Shown: one piece after another, positions 21,540-34,000 of the stretch | Layout of the letters: every line of letters starts with the position of its first letter | Numbering within the stretch: the first letter of the stretch is position 1 | Source of the DNA: Taenia hydatigena | Lineage: Eukaryota; Platyhelminthes; Cestoda; Cyclophyllidea; Taeniidae | Length of the DNA: 64,000 nucleotides | Assembly: GCA_036345935.2 (NCBI GenBank) | Contig: JADWOT020000005.1 | Coordinates: forward strand, 19,136,369-19,200,368 | Direction of reading: 5' to 3' | The notes under the pieces: model-generated | The model's database searches: none | Told to the model about the DNA's origin: nothing | Seen by the model: only the letters and a program-made list of their open reading frames with translations | Translations under genes and position numbers: made by a program

Positions 21540-23164
21540 ACGGACTTGCATACCAGAAGCTGTTCACTTGTCTAGAAGCAGAAGGAGATCGCGGCTACGA
21601 TCTATCTACGTAATTTAGCTTAAAGGCACAACAGTGAATCAATCACACGGGACTGGTTCTCATCATTCCTCTTCAGCTTAGGGGGAAGGGGTGCCTCGTG
21701 CTCATCCGCTGTCGCCTTAATTCTTCAAAAAAAAAAGGTGTTATTCGTCTTCGCACCAGACTGTTACATGATCCAAGTGGCAAAAACGTAAGACGTGAGC
21801 AGAGGTGGTTAGTGCAAGGCTTGTCCCAGCTTCCAGAGATTGAATGCTGTGCCAAAGTGGGATTTGCCGCAAGAAGCGGATTTTCTTTGATAATGTTTAT
21901 AGCAAAGATTTATGTGGTTTTGTTTGGCTATCCTCCATGGAGAAAATGAATATCAGTGCTGCAGTTTAGCAGCACAGCTGGTTAGAGAAAGTGGGACAAA
22001 AACGATCCTTGGTCCTTTGGTTTTTATAGGAACAGTTGTGCGAAAGAAATGTCTCTTACGACAACAAAAACATGTCTGAATTGGCCATGAAACAGACAAT
22101 CTTTTCACCAACGGGAAATCGCATTACTACGCACAAATACTTCACCGTTCATGGGTGAGTTAGTTCCCATATCCTCGTTGTTTTCCAATTAACCAGCTGC
22201 ACCAGTGTCATAAGCAAGCTGATTCGGTCTTAGACCAATTACGCGTCCTTTGAACTTTTTGAACAACGTCTTTTGCGGCATGCATGAGTCGACTTTCTGC
22301 AAAGAACCTGGCGGCGAGGTTCTAGATTCAGTCTAACTAACTAAGTAGGACAAAAAATCTGCCTCATACTCACCCTAAATCTAAAATTGACAGACAAAAT
22401 GACAACTGATGTGTTGCTGAGACCTCAATGCAATGCAGTGAAAACGACATTACCCTTGAACAATCCGATAATTCGCCAAAAAATCACCTTCGCTTGAAGG
22501 AAATCTATTCTTAGAGTAAATAGTCTTTTTACAAGATACCCTCTCGTCATGTGCAAATCGATGTTCCACGCCATTAAATTGTCTTTTTTCGTCCAGGCAA
22601 CTGTTGTCTTCGGTGCAAGTGGGCTTGCCTATCGCATTCAAAACAATGGATCTTCCACCACCCGTCACAAAAAGTTAGTGAAGTGAGGATTGCAATCAAG
22701 CGTTGCCTTTTTGTAGCCCAGTACCTATCAACTCCAAGCATCGTGGAGGATAATTTTCACTGGAAGGATAACTACATGCTCTTTTCCAGGTTTCATGAAC
22801 GCAAAGTGAGTGGATACCTTGACTACGTGACGCGGTAGGCAGAAATCACACCACCATTTTTAGACTGACAAACAATTCGTCACTCAATGTTTACCACCTC
22901 AAAGTGGCTCCTTTGTTCTGATAGGCTGCATCAAGTTGTGCACAAAGTGATTAGGACATTCTATTGCTTACAAATTTGCAGGAGGAACTGAAGAGTCAGT
23001 ACCACCTCTACCTGTACAACCATCCGGAATTTGTTGATATGGTGAAGGACTTCCTGCTAAGTATTCTTATGGAGAAGCCTGAGGACACACTCAACTTTGC
23101 TGCGGACTTCTTCACCACCTTTTCGAAGAGACAGCTTCTTCCGCCGCGGCTTAGACAGACGTGA
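21540..23164 (+). CDS. CATIP-like protein (ciliogenesis-associated, TTC17-interacting), C-terminal part
   Basis: Exons seen: 21540-21609 (tentative), 21682-21787, 22030-22154, 22597-22673, 22717-22805, 22982-23164, all phase-compatible, ending TGA. The order of conserved blocks follows vertebrate CATIP as I remember it: a strand block LVLIRCRL, then KYFTVHGQLLSSVQVGLPI, a linker ending NFHWKDNYMLFSRFHERK, and last the helical NHPEFVDMVKDFLLSILMEK with KPEDTLNFAADFFTTF. That final pair of helices is an RIIa/DPY30-like dimerisation fold found in many ciliary proteins. In vertebrates CATIP is reported to act with TTC17 on actin polymerisation during ciliogenesis. The 5' end is not resolved, so length cannot be compared. 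The family call relies on memory of motif order and should be tested by alignment. Confidence 0.72.
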
Positions 23165-25091
23165 TGGAATGATGGCGAAGGAGTTATGATCTAACAAGTG
23201 ACAAGAGCTTCATATTCCTAAATTTAGCAGCTTTAAAAGCTTTTTCCTTCTATGAATGGGTCGATGTAGTTTATCAATTGTGGTGGTTAGCACGATTGAG
23301 GCGTAAGGAAACGGAGGCAACTTTACAGTAGATGGTAACGTTAAGAAATAGAAGCAATGACAGGACTAAACTAGACAACTGAAGACGGCTAGGTAATGTT
23401 CATTCCATTGCGCTTAAATCCTCACGAGTCCACAAATAGAACTGATTCCACAAAAGTGGACAAGTTCCTTGGAAATCTCCACTTTGGATCCTGTCATTGG
23501 AATCAAACACAATTTTAGAAGTGTAGAAGTTGGTCGGATTGGAAAGAAGGTAAGAGCAGAGTAGACAGGAGGTAGGAGTGCTGAATGGTGGCTAAACTAC
23601 TTGTTCGACTGGTAAGTAAAGTTCATAGATAACAAGCCAGATCTACTGTTTTTTAAATTGTCAAACAAGGATAGAAAAGCAAAACTAACGTTGCGATGAC
23701 GTATGGTAGCTTTGAGAGACACTGGAAGTGGATACGATTGTTTAGACGCTTCAAAGACGTCCGTGTCGGCCTTCGAGCTCAATACTACTGCGTTCCCCTC
23801 TACTTCCATTACATTTGAAACTCTCAACAAATGAATTTTCGGCTAGACTAGGTGGGTGGAGCTAGATGTCCTAGGTTTTGGGAAACGCAGTTGAAGGCGG
23901 TTAGAGACCTGAGAGAGATTCCTGCCAGAACTGCCGCATGGCAATCTGAGAGTGGTCACTAGAGCCTAAACAAATCGTAAACTTTCGGCGAACTACCCTA
24001 CGGAAGATGTTAATGAAAAGTTAAAATATTTGAATTCGGTAATTGCCAATCGCAACTTTCGATAATGTTCAACATTTAACAACATCCTAAATCCTACGGA
24101 GGGATGACAGCCAATAGACTTGGAGGGCTCTCGACTTTTTCTTCACTCCTTCATGTACATTTTAAGATGGGTTGTGCATTTTAGTCCGTTGGTTACTGAT
24201 CTACTGTCTGATCCGCGGTGAGAGGTTGCTATTGTGATTTGAATAGACACACTACTGATTACAAATAAACCACTCGCAACCTAACCACCTCATCACCATA
24301 CAACTTATACAGGTGGGTTAAGATAATTGTGGCTGTAGTCAATCTACTCACTTTGGCTTGAGGATGTGGTGATTGTCACCTCATTTTGTCGCCAGATCAT
24401 CATGTGATTACATGCGCAATAGACAACAAGCAATTGCGAGTGGAATACAAAAAACAGAATTGGCTATGGCTGAACCTTCACCAGCTATTGGAGAAGAAAC
24501 TATTTATAGGGGTAGGATTTCCAGCATGTATTTCCTAGTATAAAATACAGGTGACAGGTTATGGTGATATAATGACCGCAAAATAAAGGCTTCATTAGTA
24601 AGTTTTTGAATGCTAATGGCCCAATGGAAAGCCAGAGTACTGTATGCAAACACACTGATCGGATCGGTGGAGGTTTATAAGGGTCACCATTATCACGAAT
24701 TTATAACGGCGTGAACGGTCCTGACCTTTCTGTGACTGCCAATACATCTAGAGTGCCTTCACATCAAAGTAACTCATAATACCCACCTGTTTCGTACGCA
24801 ATCAAAATAACTGCGAGGTTCATAAAAAGACCAGATAAAAGTGTGTACAGAACACCAAAGATAAAAACGCTGCCATACTAAGGCATCACCCATGCCACCA
24901 GGAATGTTCCGACCCACATTGCTTTTCCCAAGGCTTCCTCAATAAAAAACAACGAAATTACACATACGCACACAAACGCACATGCATACATACACACATA
25001 TATATGTATATATATTCAAAATACGAAAAACCAACCTAGATCACAAGCGGAAAATGTGGTCAAATAAGGGAGGGAAGAGTGCTTCATGCGG
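23165..25091. other. Convergent spacer between CATIP-like gene and SCAP
   Basis: Contains the 3' UTRs of both genes. A CA/TA microsatellite lies at 24961-25018. No coding frame above background; short frames at 23597-23830 show no family. Confidence 0.45.
24961..25018. repeat. Imperfect CA then TA microsatellite
   Basis: A run of CACA/CATA units grades into ATATATATGTATATATAT just past the SCAP stop codon on the minus strand, within its probable 3' UTR. Confidence 0.85.
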
Positions 25092-28000
25092 TTAGTTGAG
25101 AAGGACCGACTTAGGGACAATGAAAAGGCTTTTTCCAGCATCAGAGAGACCGCACAAATACTGACGACCATCACTGCCACCGGTGATACCCAGGGGGCCC
25201 AGGCCGCGCTCCCACTGCTCCTCGCTCCGACTGGTCTGCGAATCCATAGCCCTCTCTCCCTTCATCGCTGATTCCGTCGGAGAGGTCAACAATGGTGGCA
25301 TCAGTTGCACCGAGCGCTCGTACTTGGCCGTCCGTGGGTTCACCAGACGCAAGTAGCCCTGGGAATGGAGATAATATTATTAAAATGGTCGTGAGATTCG
25401 AGTGTGTTCACAGTATACCGGTCAGTCGAAAGGAGTAAAAGGCGACAGATAGTGGGTCAAATCGCCAACCGATTGCATAAGTACCCGGCACTACACAAAA
25501 AGATCTTGTTATATCAAAAATGATTCATTTAAAAGCGCGGTTACAACTATTAAGCGCACTGGTGGTGAAATAAGGCAGAGGATAAGAGCATACAAACTAG
25601 TAAGCGACTAATATGAAGGAGGTCACAACTAACCTATGCTGCTTGTGATCTAACGATACCAGAAATAATTACAGTGACAGCCACCAATCAGGCGGTCAAA
25701 CAAAATGGGAGGCAAAAAAGCACGATGCAAACAAATACATTTTATCAGCTACATTGAAAATGGCTCACTTAAATTCCCCATTTCGATCTGCTTTTACTTT
25801 GAAGATCCGGCCACGATTTGACAAATGAGCGATGCAAGTAAGATAGTGCTATTTCAAATAGTTCTCGGAATATTTTAATCCTACCTACTTTTGGACTGGC
25901 ATTAAAAAGTGGTTTCTGACGCTCCATTGATTAAAAGAAAGGCGCCAAATATGTGCACTCGGTATTTATATGTGAATTATCCCGTAAACACAGACAGTCA
26001 GACTGCAAAAAAAAATCGAACAATTTTGACCGACAAAGTGAAGACATTAATAGCAAATTTTAAAGGAAGCAAAGAAAACCAGAGTCTGGGATTCGTTTAA
26101 ACCACTGTAACCTCTTTAAATGACTTTGGGGACCAGAAGGGGCGCAGTAAGCGAGTTACCGGAGCATAGGTTAAGTGAAATTAGGTTATTAACTCGCCAA
26201 CGACCTACCCGTTCGCCAAAAATAATTCGATCATCGACACAGATGATGGGCGCACGAATGGCGAAGGCCGGAGTGTTCTGAAAATAGCAAAAAAATAAAA
26301 ACGATCGCTGCACATCATCGAAGGAACCAGAGACCAAAATTTACGGCCATAAAAAGGATACCATGACATGTTATTTTATCCAATGTTAAGTGCTAATTGT
26401 GACCTCCCGCTAATGATCGACGCCTAGATTCAGGGATGGCCTATGCAGACACCTTTAACTGACATGGCGTGCATACAATCCTGCTTTCGGTGCTGAACAA
26501 AATTTCTTGCCTTGGGGCACAATATTGTGATGGGACTCTCAGCTGCTCAGAAGCGGGACGCCTGAATGGAGTGAGCGTTTCAAGGATGGTCGTACGCTAG
26601 CACATTAGCGACGATCCTAGACGTAGCAGTTTGCAAACATCCCACAGCACGGTAGACATACCATCCCATTAACAAATGCTCAACCAAGCTTCAGAACGCC
26701 TGAGCCTAGACCCCAGTCCAACGCATATTTAGAGTTGATTTGTCGATGCTTATCAAGAATGTCGAACAAGATGCAAATGCCACAAGCTTTCTCAAAAACA
26801 TTTTTCAAGCCGAGCGGTTTCAATAGACCAAAAGAGTGGATTAATCCGAAGGACGACTAGTTATTTCAAAGGCATGAAGGCGGAAGAAATCAGGGAACTG
26901 CAAAAAAAAACATTCAAAAGTAAGTAACTTGTAAGCACTGTCATCTATGCTCCCATATCACTTGTTCGATCACTCATCTGCTTCACGCCTTGCTGAACTG
27001 GAGAATATCACGAAACAGAGTACCCAATACATCAACCCCTTGAACCGTGAATGCACCTGCCGGGAGGCAGTAGAGTTTGAGCTCCCTGCAAAGCCAGTGC
27101 ACGACAAAACGCTTTTCTTCCGCTTTGACGCATCGTTTGAGGTTGGTTGTGCCTCAGGGAGACAACATGACCTTGAAATCGCTAAGGCGAAATCCACTTG
27201 ATCTGTTAACTCCCAACTGCATTTAGTATGTGGCTTATAGAAAAGGACACAGACCTCATGAAGCCAAAGAAAATTTGAGTGCAATTAGAAGGAGGCCAAT
27301 AACGGGTTGCAGAGACTGGCATATCTTAGAGGCAGTGAGAGAGTCCGCACTCACGCGCACTTAACTAGACGTCTCTCGATTCCAAGGTGTGATTCTTCGA
27401 GACATGCCTGGTTGGCAGGACATTAATCCCAACGAAATTGCCCTACCTTTTTTCCGACGAAAAAAAAGCATCAAAAGAGAAAGTTATTCCTCTAAAATGA
27501 AACCTTTCTCTACAAGCGGAAATGTCAGATGAGGCATGGAGACGTGAGCAGACGACAACTAATTACTGATTGATAAGTACGTTGAGTGCTATCTTGACAG
27601 GCCATCAGCGGTAATTGGCACAGTGCGGAGAATTCCGAACCTCGGGTACAAGCGCAAGCATGCCATGTGATAAGCAATACGGAGAAATAGCATAAACATG
27701 AGGGGCTGAATGATTTTACTCAAAGTGAATGGTCCCGATATCAACGCATTCATCGCCAGAGCCACAAGGTACAAATGGTTTCAATTGCGCTAATCCCATT
27801 TCTGAATGGGATAAATCACAGAGATGTTTGTTCTATTGCATCAGTCTGTGATTCTCCAAAAATGACCGCATCTGTAAAAACAGTTGTCATCACTTAGACA
27901 CTTGATTTCGCCTTTTTGTCCTGAGGGTTTCGTTAACCTCGTCTATTTGATAGAAACAAAGAATTTATGCAAAATAGTGCCAAAACGATAATTGGATCCA

Positions 28001-31000
28001 ACATATTCTTTTAAAAAAGTATCTCAAAAAATCCGCAACCCATTTGCTACCATCGTGGCGCTGTGATTGTGCCAAATTGCGTCGCAAACAGATTGGTTGA
28101 GTTTTAGGTGGCAAAGTAGCTGCAGGAAGGTCCTGGTCTGAAGTGAAGTACCTATTACACTGCTTTAAACAGCAGCCAAGACACACATAGACAGTGAGAG
28201 TACATCAAGGCAAAGATACCAGAGGTGGTTCAATGCTATCGAAGAGGGGTTCTTACACCCAAATAACGGAATGCGTTACTTCAATCACATGTCATTGTAA
28301 GTTAAGCATAACAATTTTTGAGGAGGTTAGTCAAGATTCATTAATTCGACCAGTACACTGGCACCATAAAGCTCTGGATACTGGTTCCGATGTCCTTCGT
28401 GCATCTATGGTAAATCCACACTCCAAACTAATGTGATTCGAAACACACCCTACCAAAAATCGTATCCAGCAACACATCGACAGAGCTCAACAACAAGTAT
28501 TGCTTAGAAAGCCAATTTGTCAGACTTGTAATGAAAATTTCGAATTCGCTAAATTTTCAAACAATCATACCAGGTCGTGTTGAAAGATTATGCGCAGGGC
28601 AATTGGTAAGACTCCGTGTCCACATTGAAACCAACATCATAAATGGAAAAAAAAATGAATAAATTTTGTAGAAAAATTACCGCCAGGTATCGAGTAAAGC
28701 CACAACATTTGCAAATTGGAAGGTTCAGTGTACCACTCGCAGAAGACACCAGAACAACAAATCATAGTGATGATTTAAACATATGATGGAAAAACCCTAT
28801 CCTCTAAACTGTATTCGGATTACTCAGCGTATTGCAAATAGGACTGTAAACCCGAATATGAATTTTGCATTGCGATTATCGCAACTTGAAAGCGATCCCC
28901 CTGAAAGCAGCAATAAATTAGTGCAAAAAATATACCAATCCATTCGGAGTGGAAAGAACCTGCTCCGACGTGCGGTTTTTGCATTAAAAAATTAAGGTGA
29001 AGAGTGTAAAGTTGAAACAAATAAATTGGGTTGTGGCTCAAGACCGCACGATGAACAAAGTGAGTGCATCCCGCTCCGAAGAATAACTCAAATGCTAAAT
29101 GCAAACTGACCTGAGATAAAGTCCCATAGACGTTCCTTCGTGTCAATCAAAACAGCAAGCACGGGTAAATGTTTTCAATTATGCCTTCCCATTAAGCAGG
29201 AGATACCAGCGTATGAAGATTTACAGAATAGGCTGGTAAATTGGTGCTCTAACACTGATTCCGCATTTTCGACAGGTCTTTACACCCCATGACGCGTAGC
29301 AATAGCGACAGGATGAAAATGAGAGAAAAGGCAGCTCACTCACGGCAGGAAATTTTCGTATCAAGTGGCAACTGGAAGCACGGATACTCCACACAGAGAC
29401 GGTACCGGTGTGGCAGTAGGTGACCATCCGAAAGTCCTCAGTAGGTGAGGGAGTTGAAATCTTGAAGAGGCGGATCCACGAAGCACTACCCAGGGAGCCC
29501 TCGGCCGTCGGCGTCGTCACCGCTGCTCCCGTCGCGCTGATCGTGCACAACTTAGAGACCTCGACACGGAGATCCTCATTGGCCAGAGGCACTGCTGCCG
29601 CTAGGCTCAGCATCCTTACACAACCTGAAGCCTGACCGACCACTATTGTTGACTAAAGTGGAGAAGAGGTCACTGGAACCAATGAAAAACGAGAAAAATA
29701 TGTCTCTCACACCTGCACCGACCACGGCGCGTGACTGGTTAGCTTTCATATACTAATTTTGCAAGAATTTCGGGTAGATATAAAATTAACATGAATGAGA
29801 GCTAAAAGGACCAGAAACAAGCTTTAATCACCAAACTGTTAGCGCACAATCGCATGGTTCCTTCCAAACCAACAAAATTATGCCAAACTGATTAACATTT
29901 TCCTAGAGAATAAGTAACTTAACAGGAAGGACACTTCCACTTTCCCCCCCATGTTTTGCTTTATCGAGCTAAAACTCAAAAGAACTTTCAGTCGAATTCC
30001 ATACTTTCAGAGCACCTACAAAATATAAATCATTCGTTACCGTAAGTCCAACTACGGTAAAGTATCAAACAGATGGTGGAATTTGGGTGCGCACCAATGG
30101 TTACTCTTAGATAAATGGCACCATAATTGCAATTATTTGCTACATCCAAAAACAGCGACTCGCCTTGTGACAATGACAGCTCGTTAGCGCTTAGTTTAGG
30201 TCAACCTCACCCTTTACATCATAATTTACTTCTTCGTAAGGTATACCTCCTGCAGGAGACATTGATAGAAACCCTTTGTCACTAATGAAGGAAGTTCCGG
30301 CTGTATAAAAAAGTCACTACGAAAAAAATCAATGTAGGATGATGGAAATATTTCCTTAAGCGCGATTGGTCGAGTCCTCAGACTACGAGTTACACAATTG
30401 GCTGGTTTAATGTTTGATGCACAGAGTTATTAATTTATCAATCATTTTGAAGTTTTAACTAACGATACTCTAATAAATACCACAATCAGCTCGCAAACGA
30501 ACTGAACGTCTGTCTTGAGTTCTGCAAATTAAAAGTATAAAAAAGATCAGAAATTATTTGAAGATGTTTTATCCAAAAGTCAGACTGCTGATGAAACCAA
30601 AGGCGACTAGGTTTCACATAAAACCAGTTGGCATGGTCCAGGACAGCAACTTGACAAAAGAGCATTTAGTCGTACTAACCCGAGAAAAAACAACCGAAAC
30701 GAGCATCCACATTTAAATCGAGTTGTGCCCACGAGTTGCACCTGGATAAAATCGGACACTACGAAAACATAAAGTTGATGAGAGATTATACCTGAAGGAA
30801 GTCCGCACACAGAAGGTGACTGAAATCCCACTGAAAGCGCTGAAATCTAAAATAACGCGGTTGGATGAGAGCCAGAGAGCCATCCATTGCACCGGACGCG
30901 AGAGCCCAGTCTTCGCGCGAATTACCGCCTCCGCTACTGTATCCACCGCCTGCACCACTCCGAATACAGTGACCATCAAATGCTGAGACGCCACGAGGAG

Positions 31001-34000
31001 TGAAGCAACGGCGAGTGAGGAAGACGCGTTGGGGTGTGAGATGGACGACTCCACGACCTCGGGGATGGGCGTTCCACTTGGCCTGCACGCTCCACTGCGG
31101 ACGGTTGGCTCGGCCACCCCTGGAGATGGCTTCTATGCTGCTGGAAGCTGATGTTGTTGATGGGGATGGTGGAAGAGTCCACTTGACGTAACCGACGAAA
31201 CCAAGACTTGTACCAAAGTAGAAGGTGTGTCTAAAGCCACAATGGTCTACTCAGTTTATTCCCCAACAACTTTAAGGCAACAGTAGTAAGATCGGAATTC
31301 ATTTGAATATGAACAGCATTCGAGTCGAAGGAGAAGAACAATTAATAAGGAGGAAGTAATTAAGCTATTTGTCGACCGCATATTATTTGAACAAGCATCT
31401 CTACAAACAAGTCCGATTTTACCAACATGTCAAATTCGGACACAAATACCACTAAAAAAGGCTTTTTTCAATCCGACGCAATTTAGATGCGGCCGATTAC
31501 AATAAATAAAAAGCAAGATAAAACTCCTTATGCAAAAAGCCGCTTGTTGATCATTCGGTACTTGAATAAACGGTTTTACAAACAAAATTAGTGTGATAGC
31601 CTAGTCAAGACAACTGGATAGTCCCAAAAAAAATGAAAATTCCCTTCTTCTAACGGATACAATTCGAGTTTATTTAAACGAAACGATTCATCCACCGCTC
31701 CTTAACGGCACTCATTCATCGTTAGGTAGGAGCCAATTCGTGCATCAATCAAACATTGCCGAAAAGGGCTATTCACCCAAGGCCAGTAACCTAGCCGTGA
31801 AGCTACCTGGCCATGTGAATGGGTTAGACATTCACTTGAATTCAAAAAGCATTAAATAAAAGTCCTATGCTATTTCTCAGTGACACAATCTACAGGAGGT
31901 AGAATTTCCCCGTCTCCCGCAATGAAATCAAGGCCTAACAGAGTGGCTAAGGGAAGCATCCATTTGGACGAATGTACACTGACAGGCGTCGAATCTGTAG
32001 GTTATTCGCTCGAAAAGACCAAATGACAGACTCATTCCTTAGTAACGACGTACAGCCAAGACTAGTGGGATGTAAAAATGTGGCAAAAGCCTTCAACCAA
32101 CGGTAGGCAACATTGTACAAGACAATGGAAAATAACTGCTTCCACTAGCAAAATCAGAGTTAATTGATTTAATCAGTAGGAATATTTAGTCAGCTAAACG
32201 CGTCAGATCTGTTAGATATTCATTCAAATACCAAAGCCGTCAAGTAGCGGCCTGGTTGCTTGATTCGGCAAAGGATTGACCAACAACAAAGTAATAGACG
32301 AACTTTTTGATAGACATAGCCATCACTAAAATGCAATGAAACAAAAGAATGGGAGGTAAAAAAAGGAAGAAAGGAAAAGAAAGGAAGATGCTTATTACTG
32401 GTTTTCCAAGGAGGCCTCGATGACGGTAACTCCACCAACAGGTGTTGGCTCACCTCCGGTCTCGACCACCCCGCCCTGCGCATCGTAGAAGCCCTCGGAA
32501 GAGGTCAGATCAATGACCTGGCGCAGACCAAAGTTACCCAAATCCCAGATCTACAGAAGTATGCATGAGAAGTAGAAATAGGGAAGGCAAAGTGGTTTGC
32601 TCGCCTAAGAAATATGCTATGCAAAATGCGTGTACTCAAGCTATTTACAGCCGCCTGATTACGCCACCTCAGCGTATCCGTACAAATTGAAACTAGCCAC
32701 TTGCAGGATTATGAGAATCATGGCTTTAAGGACAATCTAAACGCCTCATCGACATTATGAGTAGTGAAAAGATGACGAAATCTAGCCTGACATTAAAAGT
32801 TAATCCAAAAAAGCTCATGTTTTCACTCGGTTTTGCTTCATTCAGGTTTTTAAGACACGGAAAAACCCATACGGCAACAGATTTAACGAAATGCCAAGGA
32901 ATATACCAGAACAGGCTCGTCCCAGTGTAAAGCAAGATTTGCTTGATTACAAACGGACAAAAAACGGGGTCGAAATCACAACCCATTGTAGTTAACAGAT
33001 TCTGGAACAACGGAATGCAACATAGTAAAACCTTAGACACTAAGTAGCCCCTTGCGAACTGTATAAACGTATTTTACAGTGGAACACAGATTGCTTTGAT
33101 GATATTAGGCAATAAACACCATTAAAATGACAAGACTGTGACAGCAGTAGTTTTGACTCAGTGCTTCACATGAGAGGAAATGAGATAATTGTTTGTTCGG
33201 GATGTCACAGAGCTGACCTTTTAATAAATACTTCATCAGCATTGCTGAAGCTGCTAAATCATAATTGTTACCAAAAAAGAAAAGAAATGATAAAAGAAGC
33301 ACGGAAAACTACATCAAAATGAACAGTAAAAGCTGGAATCCTAGAAATGGTATACACGGCTTCACTGAGACCTACTTTCTTCTTAAGGGGTGTTAATCAT
33401 CCTACGACGAATAGTGGATGCTCTTAATCGTAGTTAAATGAAGAGGGGCGTTTAATAAAGATTCCTAACCCAGTTCAACTAAGTAATAATGTATCATCAG
33501 GAGGACAACTCAGGAGTTGCAGGATATGAATTTATTGACATACCAAAAAAGTGGCATTTCAATTGATCTTCAAAGTCTCAACGTAGGTATTAGCAATGCC
33601 AAGCCGCTCCGTTAACATCGCTCCCAGAGATTACCATAAACTATTAAAAACATCTGATGGCACCGCAATAATAGTGCGATAGCTCAATGGGACTTCAAAA
33701 AATCATGAAACACAAGTGATCGGCACAGTCAATTAGGAGAGTTGGTAATGGGTATTTAGAAAACTAACCTCAATGGTTCCATTAGCACAACCAACAACGA
33801 GACTGCCCGTGGGGGCAAGCACCTTCATGGACCAAATGGGAGTGAATCGACGCGAAAGATCCCGATGGCGCGAACCAGCACCGCGGATCTCAAAACTTCC
33901 TGGGTAAAAGCGATCGATGGTAGCCACCAAATGGCCACAATCAGCACTCCACAGTCGGATGCTGCGAATCAACATGGGGCTGCCGAAGTAGCCCGAGACA

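Noticed and set aside
30585..30625. CTGATGAAACC followed by a complementary GGTTT, considered as a hammerhead ribozyme
   Set aside because: The required GAAA after stem II and the closing stems I and III do not form; chance similarity.
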